The position numbers were made by a program, and so were the translations under genes. 64,000 bases of DNA from Pedobacter gandavensis (GTDB lineage Bacteria > Bacteroidota > Bacteroidia > Sphingobacteriales > Sphingobacteriaceae), in contig NZ_WNXC01000005.1 of NCBI RefSeq assembly GCF_014172405.1, positions 248,001 to 312,000 of the forward strand, in the 5' to 3' direction. Position 1 is the first letter of the stretch; each line of letters begins with the position of its first letter. The notes under the pieces are model-generated. The model ran no database searches. It was not told where the DNA came from and saw nothing but the letters and a program-made list of their open reading frames with translations. Below, in pieces: positions 41,767 to 50,451 of the stretch.

Positions 41767-43059
41767 ATGAGTATGAAAAGTAAGATTTTTTTCTTCTTGG
41801 TTTTTCTAGGTGGTCTTCCCCTGTTCCTGTCCGCACAAAAGGTAGTTGTGGTCAAAATTGATGGGGCAATTAATCCAGTATCTGCTTCTTTTATTCATGA
41901 TGAGATTGAAAAAGCAGCTAAGGATAGGGCAGTGTGTCTGGTGATTAAGCTGAATACACCAGGAGGATTACTACAGTCCACCCGTAGTATTGTTAGTGAT
42001 ATTCTGGTAGCACCGCTTCCAGTAGTGGTTTATGTGGCGCCTTCTGGTGCCCATGCTGGCTCAGCAGGCGTTTTTATTACGCTTGCTGCTCATATTGCTG
42101 CGATGGCGCCTGGAACTAATATTGGCGCAGCACACCCCATCAGTCTGGTCGGCCAAACAGATTCAGTGATGAATGTAAAAGCAACCAATGATGCCGCTGC
42201 ATTTATTCGAAGCATCGCAGAAAAACGAAAACGGAATTTGAAATGGCCCGAAGATGCAGTTAGAAACAGCCTGGCTATTACGGAAAATGAAGCCCTGAAA
42301 TTGAAAGTGATCGATGATATTGCATGGAACGAAAGGGCTCTGCTCAACCAGATAGATGGCAGGATGGTGGAGTTAAATACGGGTCAGGTAACTTTGCATA
42401 CCAAGGGTGCAACCATTCAATATGTGAAAATGTCTGTGGCCGAAAAACTGCTGGATTTCATCAGTATTCCTGATGTTGCTTACCTTTTACTGATGCTGGG
42501 TATGATTGGAATCTGTTTTGAGCTATTCAATCCAGGGGCAATTTTGCCGGGTATCGTGGGTGTAATTAGTTTGATTCTTGCATTTTATGCGATGAACACC
42601 TTACCCGTTAATTATGCTGGTTTGCTATTAATCGCCTTTGCACTGCTGCTATTCCTATTAGAAATTAAAATAACCAGTCATGGCTTTCTTGCAACTGGTG
42701 GGGTCGCCTCTCTTCTTCTGGGCTCTATGATGCTGTTCAAATCAAGCTCTTCTTTGGACATGATTAAAATTTCCAGTGGAATTATAACGTCCGTGACCTT
42801 AGTTTTTACAGTTTTCTTTCTCTGTGTGATTGGTCTGGGTATAAAGGCACAGCGGCTAAAAACGGTAACTGGCATTCAGTTATTACTGGGAAAAACTGGA
42901 GAAGTGCTAAGTCAGCTAGATCCTTATGGACAAGTAGAGATAAACGGAGAAGTGTGGATTGCTGAATCCCTGACTGGAAAAATTAGCATATCTGAGCGGG
43001 TAAAGGTGGTCAGGATTAAGGGACTTACACTATTTGTAGAGCCAGTTGGGCAGGCCTGA
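41767..43059 (+). CDS. NfeD-family membrane serine protease (ClpP-like plus NfeD domain)
   Basis: A 430-residue protein. Signal peptide at 1-24 (ending SAQ), then a ClpP-like protease domain (25-220). Ser99 in AHAGSAGVF and Lys138 in NVKATNDAAA occupy the serine-lysine dyad positions of the archaeal PH1510-type protease. Four to five hydrophobic membrane spans follow (about 230-360) and a C-terminal OB-fold NfeD domain (about 370-430). The archaeal relative cleaves the hydrophobic tail of the partner stomatin, whose gene follows here by 30 bp. Topology puts the protease on the outside of the inner membrane. ATG at 41767 or 41773 both give the same signal peptide. Confidence 0.92.
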   Translation: MSMKSKIFFFLVFLGGLPLFLSAQKVVVVKIDGAINPVSASFIHDEIEKAAKDRAVCLVIKLNTPGGLLQSTRSIVSDILVAPLPVVVYVAPSGAHAGSAGVFITLAAHIAAMAPGTNIGAAHPISLVGQTDSVMNVKATNDAAAFIRSIAEKRKRNLKWPEDAVRNSLAITENEALKLKVIDDIAWNERALLNQIDGRMVELNTGQVTLHTKGATIQYVKMSVAEKLLDFISIPDVAYLLLMLGMIGICFELFNPGAILPGIVGVISLILAFYAMNTLPVNYAGLLLIAFALLLFLLEIKITSHGFLATGGVASLLLGSMMLFKSSSSLDMIKISSGIITSVTLVFTVFFLCVIGLGIKAQRLKTVTGIQLLLGKTGEVLSQLDPYGQVEINGEVWIAESLTGKISISERVKVVRIKGLTLFVEPVGQA

Positions 43060-43089
43060 TCAATATTTTTTAAATAAAAGGAGGTGTTT

Positions 43090-43902
43090 ATGTTTTACAA
43101 TGTATTGTCAATGGTACTCGTTTTTTTTGCCATTATTGTACTTGCCGGTGCAATCCGAATTCTCCGTGAATATGAGCGGGGTGTTATTTTTCGTTTGGGT
43201 CGTGTCCTTGATAAGGGAGCAAAGGGGCCGGGACTGGTCATTCTGATTCCTTTTATTGATAAAATGGTCCGGATTTCATTGCGTATTGTGGTGATGGATG
43301 TACCGCCACAAGACGTCATCACCAGGGATAATGTCTCTATAAAGGTCAATGCGGTCATCTATTTTAGGGTAATTGACCCTCAGCGTGCGGTGGTGGAGGT
43401 GGAAAACTATTTAACGGCAACGTCTCAATTTTCACAGACGACATTACGAAGTGTGCTTGGCCAGTCTGAGTTGGATGATCTCCTTTCTCAACGCGATAAA
43501 ATTAACCTCCACTTACAACAAATCATCGATCTGAAAACGGAGCCATGGGGAATAAAGGTAACCGCGGTAGAGGTAAAACAAATAGATCTTCCTCAGGAAA
43601 TGCAACGTGCTATGGCCAAACAGGCGGAAGCAGAACGGGAAAGACGTTCAAAAGTGATTTCTGCCGAAGGGGAGTATCAAGCTTCGCAACGCTTGTCTGA
43701 TGCCGCAAAAATATTGAGTGAACAACCAAGTGCCCTGACCTTGCGCTATTTGCAAACGCTGCGGGAGATTGCTACGGAAAATAATTCTACAACCATTTTT
43801 CCCGTTCCTATTGACCTCTTGAAACCTTTTATGCAACCCGCTGTTGAGATCCAGCCTAAGGAAAACCCTCCAGGCGATGCTGCCGAAAAAAAGGAGCTTT
43901 AG
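43090..43902 (+). CDS. Slipin / stomatin-like SPFH protein
   Basis: A 270-residue SPFH-domain protein. An N-terminal membrane segment (about 4-22) is followed by [17 protein letters not shown], the SPFH fold (about 25-190), and a charged helical segment [23 protein letters not shown] that suits coiled-coil oligomers. Partner of NfeD, forming membrane microdomain scaffolds. The start ATG is at 43090; GGAGG lies 6 nt upstream, a rare clear Shine-Dalgarno. The longer GTG frame from 43084 is disfavoured. It has an acidic C-terminal tail. Confidence 0.92.
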   Translation: MFYNVLSMVLVFFAIIVLAGAIRILREYERGVIFRLGRVLDKGAKGPGLVILIPFIDKMVRISLRIVVMDVPPQDVITRDNVSIKVNAVIYFRVIDPQRAVVEVENYLTATSQFSQTTLRSVLGQSELDDLLSQRDKINLHLQQIIDLKTEPWGIKVTAVEVKQIDLPQEMQRAMAKQAEAERERRSKVISAEGEYQASQRLSDAAKILSEQPSALTLRYLQTLREIATENNSTTIFPVPIDLLKPFMQPAVEIQPKENPPGDAAEKKEL

Positions 43903-44054
43903 CTACTCTTGGAATTTTACTTTTATTTTGTGATTCAGGGATTTACAGGTGTTTTTTCTAAAACGTCAATTTTTTAATAGCCCTTTAAGTGCCTTTAAAA
44001 CCCCTTTCTAAAAATAAGCAATTTATTAACCGTACATTGCGCTTTTACCTGATT

Positions 44055-44327
44055 ATGAGCGATATTACAAAAGAGTTGCACCAAGGTGCAGATGAGAAGA
44101 AGAGACTAGAGTTTGAGGAAAAGCTTAAACAAATTGCTCTAAAATATGATCGTTGGTTTAGCGGGCATACCAATAAAGATACAGGTGACAAGCCGGATAG
44201 AATTCAAAACTATTTCCGTTACTTCCAAAATCACGAAGGATTAACCCAACTTTATATTAAAGATGGTATGCCAATAGAAGTTGATTTGGATTGCAGAGAA
44301 GCCTTTAAAGCGACCTTTAAAGCTTAA
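44055..44327 (+). CDS. Small conserved-looking protein, function unknown
   Basis: A 90-residue cytosolic protein; no family recognised. It is charged and helical in its first half (MSDITKELHQGADEKKRLEFEE), and then reads RIQNYFRYFQNHEGLTQLYI and ends with EVDLDCREAFKATFKA. ATG at 44055 is preferred; the 22 residues before it in frame are basic and non-homologous looking. It stands alone between the slipin gene and a convergent secreted-protein gene. Confidence 0.55.
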   Translation: MSDITKELHQGADEKKRLEFEEKLKQIALKYDRWFSGHTNKDTGDKPDRIQNYFRYFQNHEGLTQLYIKDGMPIEVDLDCREAFKATFKA

Positions 44328-44433
44328 GAAATCACAGCTTCTTTTCTTAAATACCATTGCTGATTTGTCTGTTCTTCCTTTTTCATCCAATGAGACAGGA
44401 AGAAGAGATGGGTCTCTGGGTATATGCGATCGC

Positions 44434-45132
44434 TTACTCGAAAACGAAAAAAGGTTTTATTAGTGGAAGGTTTTTAAAGTTTTGAGGAGGTAGGGCGCTT
44501 TCTCCTTTTAGTTTCCATAACTTGAGGTTCTTAATGGCTCCTTTGCCGTTAAAAGCGAATCCAAACTGTCCTTTAGGCTTTACAAAACCAGTACTGTCTT
44601 TAAAGGAGATTACGGCTTCCTGGTTGATCCAGATGAAAAATTGATTTCCTGATCTTTGTATTTTCCAGTCTTGCCAATCATGTTGTGTGGTTCTTTTTAC
44701 CTTAGGCATCGTACCAATATGACCGCTGCTGTGGATAAATGAACCCCTGTTTTCTAAGTTTGCAAATAATGATCGGTCTTCAATAGCGACCCTGTTTTCC
44801 AATTGATTGAGAAGAATTCCAAGAAATTTTGAACCATTTAAGTTCAGCATGACTTCAAAAAGGTAGGTTTTTGGTTCTGCAATGGCAGAAAACGTTAAAA
44901 TATAGTCTTCTGGTAAAGGTTTGTTCGCGAGTAAAATCGCCCAGTTGATATCCTTGCTTGCATGAAGCTCCGCATCCTTAATTTCCCAACTTCCATTAAC
45001 TGTCAGCCATTTTTTTTGAAGCTGATTCTTTTTAAAATCTTGTTCAAAGATCAGTTTACTTTGCGCATTTGAGGTGAAAACGGTATTAACAGCTAAAAAT
45101 AGGGATAAAATAAATACAGGGAACTTCATCAT
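44434..45132 (-). CDS. Secreted beta-sandwich protein (DUF1080/LamG-like)
   Basis: A 232-residue protein with signal peptide MMKFPVFILSLFLAVNTVFTSNAQ. The mature part looks like the concanavalin-type fold of DUF1080 or sugar-binding proteins: FEQDFKKNQLQKKWLTVNGSW, DYILTFSAIAEP, HDWQDWKIQRSGNQFFIWIN, GQFGFAFNGKGAIKNLKLWK. Members are 3-keto-disaccharide hydrolases or carbohydrate-binding proteins, so enzymatic activity is open. No operon partner. Confidence 0.72.
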   Translation of the reverse strand: MMKFPVFILSLFLAVNTVFTSNAQSKLIFEQDFKKNQLQKKWLTVNGSWEIKDAELHASKDINWAILLANKPLPEDYILTFSAIAEPKTYLFEVMLNLNGSKFLGILLNQLENRVAIEDRSLFANLENRGSFIHSSGHIGTMPKVKRTTQHDWQDWKIQRSGNQFFIWINQEAVISFKDSTGFVKPKGQFGFAFNGKGAIKNLKLWKLKGESALPPQNFKNLPLIKPFFVFE

Positions 45133-45247
45133 AGGGGAAAATAGGCAGGATATTGATAGAATCTGCGGGCAAATATAGGAATTGCAGACCTGTGATCTCT
45201 GTAAAAGACGTTACAGGTCTGTAATTCTATTCACCTGAGCCATGCGA

Positions 45248-45679
45248 TTAGTTGCCGGAAGCTTCTACATATTTTTTAAAATTATTTAGAATTGCTTGCC
45301 AGCCATCTCTTTGCATTTCTTTTGAATTCGTGCTTTCTGCATCGAAACGCTCTGTGATTTTTACTCCATCGATATTTTTTTCAAAGTTGATTTTTACCTT
45401 TCTGTCATCCCCGAGGGTATAGCTAATCAATTCATAAGGAACCACTTCATCATAAACCCCGCCAAAGTCAAAACCAAAACTACCATCTCTGGCTTCCATT
45501 CTTGAGCTGAATTTCCCACCTGGTCGTAAATCATTTTCCGCAGTTGGCGTATGCCAGTCTTCGGAAGCTGAATTCCATTTAATAATGTCTGATGGCGTGC
45601 TCCAGGCTTTCCAAACAGTTTCAATTGGTGCATTTACAGTAGCTGTTACCGTAATTACGTTTTGATCTTGTGTCGTCAT
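45248..45679 (-). CDS. SRPBCC / AHSA1-like protein
   Basis: A 143-residue START-like fold protein of the Aha1/SRPBCC family. It shows VTATVNAPIETVWKAWSTPSDIIKWN at the N-terminus, GGKFSSRMEARDGSFGFDFGGVYDE in the middle, and a C-terminal helix with GWQAILNNFKKYVE. Start at the second methionine (45679). These bind hydrophobic ligands; role unknown here. Confidence 0.82.
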   Translation of the reverse strand: MTTQDQNVITVTATVNAPIETVWKAWSTPSDIIKWNSASEDWHTPTAENDLRPGGKFSSRMEARDGSFGFDFGGVYDEVVPYELISYTLGDDRKVKINFEKNIDGVKITERFDAESTNSKEMQRDGWQAILNNFKKYVEASGN

Positions 45680-45818
45680 TTTCGTTTCTTTAATTGGTTG
45701 ATGAATCAAAGTTAATGCTATTGTATTTATTTTCTGTGGGTAGTAGCGACAATCTGAGGGGGAATTCGCGACATTAGCGCGTATCCTATTTTGTTGATTT
45801 AAATTAAATAAGGCTCAT

Positions 45819-46412
45819 TTATCCGATTTTTAACCAGCCGGTAATGCTCATTCTGGGCTTATTAGTCATCAAAACTTCATGCTCCAATTCGCTGCTTTTA
45901 AAGAAAACACTCTTCCCGTTCATCGGCGAAATATGCTGTAGGGTGTCTGCATGATGAATGCACAGTTCCCCTCCATCAGCAAGTTGCCAATCTGTATTGA
46001 GGTACATAATCATGGAGTATTGCCTGCTTACATTCGTTCGAAATTGATCCAGGTGTTTCTTGTAGAAACTGCCTGTCTCATATAAGGTATAATGGAATTC
46101 ATATCCTGTAATTCCCGTGTAGCAGGTGCTGTTCAGGTGGCTCACAAAACTATCCATGAGGTCAAAAAAGGCATTTTCATGGGGGTCATTGTGCGCCCTG
46201 TCCAGCCAGTAAATCCGATCACTTCGAAATAATTTGTCCTGGACGACAACAGTATCGTTGCCTGTTCCTGCGGATAAAAGCAGGTTTCCCTGGTAAAGCC
46301 GTGTTAGGTTGGTTTTTAAATGACTGGATAACTGATCATTTAAAAAGAGGTCTGCTATGCCAACCTTATTGTTTATAAAGCTGTCAATTAGCGTATTAAA
46401 TATTTTTTCCAA
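45819..46412 (-). CDS. 2-oxoglutarate/Fe(II)-dependent oxygenase
   Basis: A 197-residue prolyl-4-hydroxylase-like (P4Hc) oxygenase. Iron ligands: His120 and Asp122 in HLDQF, His178 in LEHEVL. Arg187 in PRMSI is positioned to bind 2-oxoglutarate. The double-stranded beta-helix fold is present over about 100-197. Targets could be proteins or small molecules. Monocistronic on the minus strand. Confidence 0.87.
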   Translation of the reverse strand: MEKIFNTLIDSFINNKVGIADLFLNDQLSSHLKTNLTRLYQGNLLLSAGTGNDTVVVQDKLFRSDRIYWLDRAHNDPHENAFFDLMDSFVSHLNSTCYTGITGYEFHYTLYETGSFYKKHLDQFRTNVSRQYSMIMYLNTDWQLADGGELCIHHADTLQHISPMNGKSVFFKSSELEHEVLMTNKPRMSITGWLKIG

Positions 46413-46544
46413 TGGAAAGGTGCGGCGCGATCAGGGCATAATTGCCCTTATCTGGTGAAGGTAGTTTTAATTAGCGGTAACTAATTGTATTTCAATAAGG
46501 TTTGCTGTAGTATAAAAGTCTATGGAATTTGTAGTTTATTTAAT

Positions 46545-46552
46545 TATCTTTG
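46545..46552 (+). promoter_or_regulatory. Promoter -7 element of the TlpA-like gene
   Basis: TATCTTTG matches TAnnTTTG. Transcription would start near 46558, before the ATG at 46584. Confidence 0.5.
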
Positions 46553-46583
46553 TGCCATTAAAGGATTAAACCAGCTCAATAAC

Positions 46584-47591
46584 ATGAACATATTTAAGTT
46601 TGCCATTTTTGGATTACTGCTGAGCAGTACTACCGTTTTTGCACAAGATAATAGTAAAGTTGCCATTACCGGAACAGTTAAAGGGGCAACATCAGGGAAA
46701 GTATACCTTCAGAAATTTGATAATAAAATGTTTAGGACGCTGGATTCAGCAGAAGTAAAAAACGGGACATTTAAGTTCAATAAAAGCCTTAAATTGCCTG
46801 AATTGTATGGTCTAACTCTTGATAAAGAGGAAAGTCCATTGTATGTTTTCCTGGAGAAAGGCCAGGTTAATGTAACACTTGATCCAGAGAAATATTATAG
46901 AAATTCGGTGGTGACTGGCTCTGTTTCCAATGATCTGTTTACCGATTATAAGAAAGAAAAAGACGTTAAAATTGACGAATTCATCAAAAAGAATCCAAAC
47001 TCTTTAGTGGCTGCTTATGTATTATACAGAGATTTCTCCTACAGATTGACTCCAGAAGAAATCAGCCAAAACTTGCAATTACTGGATCCTTCTTTGCAAA
47101 ACACACCATATGTTGCGGTATTGAAAGATTTGGTGAACGTGTTGAACTCGGTAAGTATTGGAAAAAAAGCACCGGATTTTGAAGGAAATACGCCGGAAGG
47201 AAAAACGATTAAACTTTCCGATCATTTTGGGAAATATCTGTTGCTTGATTTTTGGGCTTCTTGGTGCGGACCATGCAGAAGAGAAAATCCAAATCTGGTA
47301 AAAGCCTATCAAAAATATCATGAAAAAGGATTTGACATCTTCGCGGTGTCTTTAGATAAATCAAAAGAGGCCTGGTTAAAAGGAATTAAAGATGACAACC
47401 TGAGCTGGACTCATGTTTCAGACCTGACCTTTTGGAACAGCGCCGGGGCAAAGTTGTATGGCGTAAGAGCGATCCCTGCAAATGTATTGATCGATCCTAA
47501 TGGAGTAATTATTGCAAGAAACCTAAGCGGTGAAGAACTGGAGAAAAAGTTAGCAACGCTTTTAGCTAGCTCATTGGCGGAAACAAAGTAA
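46584..47591 (+). CDS. TlpA/ResA-like thioredoxin with DUF4369 domain
   Basis: A 335-residue periplasmic protein with signal peptide MNIFKFAIFGLLLSSTTVFAQ. A DUF4369-like beta domain (about 24-115) is followed by an AhpC/TSA thioredoxin domain (about 190-330) with Cys228 and Cys231 in WASWCGPCRREN. Related proteins reduce cytochrome c or other periplasmic disulfides. ATG at 46584 is chosen; the frame upstream lies in the promoter region. Bacteroidota often carry many of these. Confidence 0.88.
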   Translation: MNIFKFAIFGLLLSSTTVFAQDNSKVAITGTVKGATSGKVYLQKFDNKMFRTLDSAEVKNGTFKFNKSLKLPELYGLTLDKEESPLYVFLEKGQVNVTLDPEKYYRNSVVTGSVSNDLFTDYKKEKDVKIDEFIKKNPNSLVAAYVLYRDFSYRLTPEEISQNLQLLDPSLQNTPYVAVLKDLVNVLNSVSIGKKAPDFEGNTPEGKTIKLSDHFGKYLLLDFWASWCGPCRRENPNLVKAYQKYHEKGFDIFAVSLDKSKEAWLKGIKDDNLSWTHVSDLTFWNSAGAKLYGVRAIPANVLIDPNGVIIARNLSGEELEKKLATLLASSLAETK

Positions 47592-47631
47592 AATTATTCG
47601 TGTTCATTTCTTCGTAAATGAGGGAAAAAAT

Positions 47632-47671
47632 AAATGCCTGTTCATCCTTGTTGAACAGGCATTTATTTTTT
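47632..47671 (+). terminator. Terminator after the TlpA-like gene
   Basis: AAATGCCTGTTCA (47632-47644) pairs perfectly with TGAACAGGCATTT (47652-47664), and T-rich sequence follows. Convergent glpF ends 67 bp further, so it may act for both. Confidence 0.85.
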
Positions 47672-47737
47672 GAGATATTGCCTTTTATAAGCTTGTATCA
47701 ATCAATAAAGGTTATACTAAAATATGGACCATTAATT

Positions 47738-48472
47738 TTATGCCTGATGTAGGTACAAGTTAAGTAGGGCAGCAGCTGAAGCGCCAATTAGTGGACCAAC
47801 AACAGGGATCCAGGCATATCCCCAGCCACTATCACCTTTTCCATGAACAGGTAATATGGCGTGCATAATTCTTGGAACTAAATCTCTTGCCGGATTGATG
47901 GCATAACCAGTGGTTCCTCCAAGCGACAATCCAATCACCCAAACCAGAAATGCAACTGGTATTGCGCCTAATGAACCTAGTCCTATGGCTGTTTTTTCCG
48001 TACCTAAAGCTGCATCAGTAAAATGAAGAATGACAAAAATCAGGACAAATGTGCCTATGATCTCTGAGATCAGGTTAGACCATTTGTTTTTGATCGCCGG
48101 AGCGGTACAGAAAGTAGCCTGTTTTGCAGCTTGACTTTCAGTTGGTTTATAATGGTCTTTATAAGTTAACCAAACTAGAAAAGCGCCTAAAAATGCGCCA
48201 ATAAATTGCGCTGCAACATATAGTGGAACTTTAGCCCAGCTAAATTTTCCGGCAATGGCGAGGCCAATAGAAACAGCAGGATTCAGGTGTGCTCCGCTAT
48301 AAGGCCCGGCCACAACTACGCCCACAAATACGGCGAGTGCCCAGGCAGTTGTGATGACGATCCAACCACCATTGTTTCCTTTGGTACCGGATAAGACCAC
48401 ATTTGCAACCACCCCATTTCCCAAAAGTATCATTAACATAGTACCGATGACCTCGGCTGAAAATTCCGACAT
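47738..48472 (-). CDS. glpF: Aquaglyceroporin (MIP family)
   Basis: A 244-residue six-helix channel of the MIP family. Two NPA motifs: Asn64-Pro-Ala (LNPAVS) and Asn193-Pro-Ala-Arg-Asp197 (INPARDLVPR). Asp after the second NPA-R is typical of glycerol facilitators rather than of water-only aquaporins. It is an inner-membrane channel. No glycerol kinase gene is adjacent. A large gap (377 bp) precedes it. Confidence 0.93.
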   Translation of the reverse strand: MSEFSAEVIGTMLMILLGNGVVANVVLSGTKGNNGGWIVITTAWALAVFVGVVVAGPYSGAHLNPAVSIGLAIAGKFSWAKVPLYVAAQFIGAFLGAFLVWLTYKDHYKPTESQAAKQATFCTAPAIKNKWSNLISEIIGTFVLIFVILHFTDAALGTEKTAIGLGSLGAIPVAFLVWVIGLSLGGTTGYAINPARDLVPRIMHAILPVHGKGDSGWGYAWIPVVGPLIGASAAALLNLYLHQA

Positions 48473-48849
48473 TTCTATAGATTTAAGTTTTTTAATGAAC
48501 TAAGCGCAATTATACGTAAGTATAAACAAACCGTTTCGAAAAAATAGAAAGCCAATTGGAAAATTTAATCAACCAGATGCCTTTAGCCTTTGCATTCCGG
48601 TTGCTTAAAATGGCTTAGCATACAAACAACGTTTCTTGGAAATGAGTGTGGCCAGCCCTTATTGTATCAAATTTGATACAATAAGGGCTGGCTTTAATAT
48701 CCTCGGTCTTGTCTTGAGATATTTTTCTTTTTGGAGGGTTAAAACACTTCAAATGAGCCATTCAGCAAGGATTTCAATAAGCTGATTTTCTTCCCCCAAG
48801 GCATTGTGGCACATTTCTTTCTAAGCCCCCTCAAATAAAATAACACATT
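48473..48849. other. Non-coding stretch with a perfect palindrome
   Basis: 377 bp between divergent glpF and a barrel gene. It holds the perfect 42-bp palindrome at 48651-48692. Apart from a weak TATAATTG box for glpF and a TATTTTTC box for the barrel gene near 48719-48726, no gene or RNA was recognised. Confidence 0.7.
48651..48692. repeat. Perfect 42-bp palindrome without spacer
   Basis: Two 21-bp arms, GCCAGCCCTTATTGTATCAA plus A and its exact reverse complement, meet at the centre 48671/48672. Not flanked by a T-run of more than three, and not between convergent genes. Confidence 0.9.
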
Positions 48850-49464
48850 ATGAAAAAGATCATCATTTTGGCAATTTGCCTATTCACCGCTGGTGCTGTA
48901 AATGCACAAAGTCCAATTAGGTTTGGGATTAAGGGCGGACTAAACGTCCCTAACATCATCAAAGGAGACGGAAATAACGATTATAAAACAAAAGTAAACC
49001 CTGGGTTTAATGCAGGTATTACTTTGGATATTATGCTGATTAAAGGTCTGGCATTCACTCCAGAGCTATTGTATTCCACCAAAGGATATAAATTGGAAAC
49101 ACCACTGGGTGAGTTCAAACAAACAACCCATTTCGTCGATATACCAATTTTGGCTACCATTAATGTGGGCGGTTCTGGTTTAAACCTGGTTGTAGGGCCT
49201 CAGGTTTCTTTCTTAACCTCTACCAAAAATAAATATTCAAGCGATTTTGGTCCAACTATAGAAGAGGAATACAGAGAAGATTCTGATAAGTTTAAAAAGA
49301 GTCTTTTGGGAGGGGTAATTGGTTTTAGATATGATATTAATGACAAATTTGACCTTCATGGACGTTATGCATTGGATTTCCAGAAAAATAATGAGGATGG
49401 AACGAAAAGAACTCCAGAATACAAAAACCAGGTATTCTCAGTTGGACTGGGTATGAAATTCTAA
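48850..49464 (+). CDS. PorT-like outer-membrane beta-barrel protein
   Basis: A 204-residue outer-membrane barrel (PorT / OMP_b-brl_2 type). Signal peptide MKKIIILAICLFTAGAVNAQ. Strand motifs: FGIKGGLNVPNI, FTPELLYSTKGYKL, HFVDIPILATINVG, LVVGPQVSFL, and a final strand ending in a C-terminal phenylalanine (GLGMKF). About eight strands. Its neighbour is a second copy, and both may have come from duplication. Confidence 0.88.
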   Translation: MKKIIILAICLFTAGAVNAQSPIRFGIKGGLNVPNIIKGDGNNDYKTKVNPGFNAGITLDIMLIKGLAFTPELLYSTKGYKLETPLGEFKQTTHFVDIPILATINVGGSGLNLVVGPQVSFLTSTKNKYSSDFGPTIEEEYREDSDKFKKSLLGGVIGFRYDINDKFDLHGRYALDFQKNNEDGTKRTPEYKNQVFSVGLGMKF

Positions 49465-49669
49465 GCTGAGATTTCTCAGCTGTGTTGAATTTCAGACAAT
49501 TTATGCGCTTTGCCTGGAAAATTATGAACAGCTGTTGATTGACTTTATTTAACTGATAGTCAGTGGAGTTTGGCTCTTGTAATCGCCTTTTCTTGCCATT
49601 GTAACCAAGTGTTTGGCATGGTTATTACATTAACCTCCTTGAATTTTAAAATAATTAAAATCGATAACT

Positions 49670-50317
49670 ATGAAAAAATTATTCATTATAGGATTAGGTC
49701 TAACGATGAGCAGTATGGCCTATACGGCAAAAGCACAACAATCACAAAGTGCAGCAAACGATCAGATCAGGTTTGGTATTAGAGCTGGAGCCAATCTGAT
49801 GAACATGGGTAAGATCTCTATTGCTGATCAAAATTATTCCACAGATTCAAAAGTAGGATTTCAGGCTGGTGTATATGCAGACCTACCTTTAGGTGGTGGC
49901 TTTGCTTTCTTGCCGGAGGTAATGTACTCCCAAAAAGGGGGTAAGTTTAAAGAGACTTTTGCAGGAAATACCTCAGAATTTGATTCTAAAGTAGGTTATC
50001 TAGATGTGCCAATTCTGATCGGTTACAGACCAACTCCAGAATTGACGATTTTTGCAGGTCCTCAGGCATCTTTCCTGCTTTCTCAGGAATCTTCATTTAA
50101 GGTGAATGGGGAACAAGTAGGAGATAGCTTTACTAACAAAAAGGATTATAAAAAATCTATCGCAGGTGGAGTTGTAGGTCTTGGGTATAACATTACCCCT
50201 AATATCAATGTGAATGGAAGATATGCGATGGACTTTCAAAAATCATTTAATGATGATTTAAACCAGGATAAATTGAAAAATAAAGGTTTCGCCTTATCCT
50301 TAGGATATACTTTTTAG
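49670..50317 (+). CDS. PorT-like outer-membrane beta-barrel protein, second copy
   Basis: A 215-residue barrel of the same family, with signal peptide MKKLFIIGLGLTMSSMAYTAKAQ. Strands match those of the upstream gene in order: FGIRAGANLMNMG, FLPEVMYSQKGGKF, GYLDVPILIGYRP, FAGPQASFLLS, and a terminal ALSLGYTF. It is separated from the first copy by 205 bp and followed by a strong terminator. Function of either is not known; small barrels of this type may serve as porins or secretion adaptors. Confidence 0.87.
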   Translation: MKKLFIIGLGLTMSSMAYTAKAQQSQSAANDQIRFGIRAGANLMNMGKISIADQNYSTDSKVGFQAGVYADLPLGGGFAFLPEVMYSQKGGKFKETFAGNTSEFDSKVGYLDVPILIGYRPTPELTIFAGPQASFLLSQESSFKVNGEQVGDSFTNKKDYKKSIAGGVVGLGYNITPNINVNGRYAMDFQKSFNDDLNQDKLKNKGFALSLGYTF

Positions 50318-50366
50318 AACCTGATTTTTTAGAAATTCGCTAGAAATTTAAATTTAGATTATTGTA

Positions 50367-50401
50367 AAAAGCCCGTGTCATTCAATTGATACGGGCTTTT
50401 T
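50367..50401 (+). terminator. Terminator after the second barrel gene
   Basis: AAAAGCCCGT (50367-50376) pairs with ACGGGCTTTT (50391-50400), with an inner TCA/TGA pairing and a following T. Confidence 0.85.
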
Positions 50402-50451
50402 AGCTCCTTGTTTTTTTATCTACCTTTGAGATTTAACCGAATCCCAGCTCC

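Noticed and set aside
41637-41855. Minus-strand frame with a basic then hydrophobic stretch, opposite the start of the NfeD gene
   Set aside because: It overlaps the NfeD signal peptide codons on the other strand, which explains its hydrophobic composition; no start signal or family match.
49570-49782. 70-codon plus-strand frame before the second barrel gene
   Set aside because: More than half lies in a different frame inside the barrel gene, and no domain is visible.
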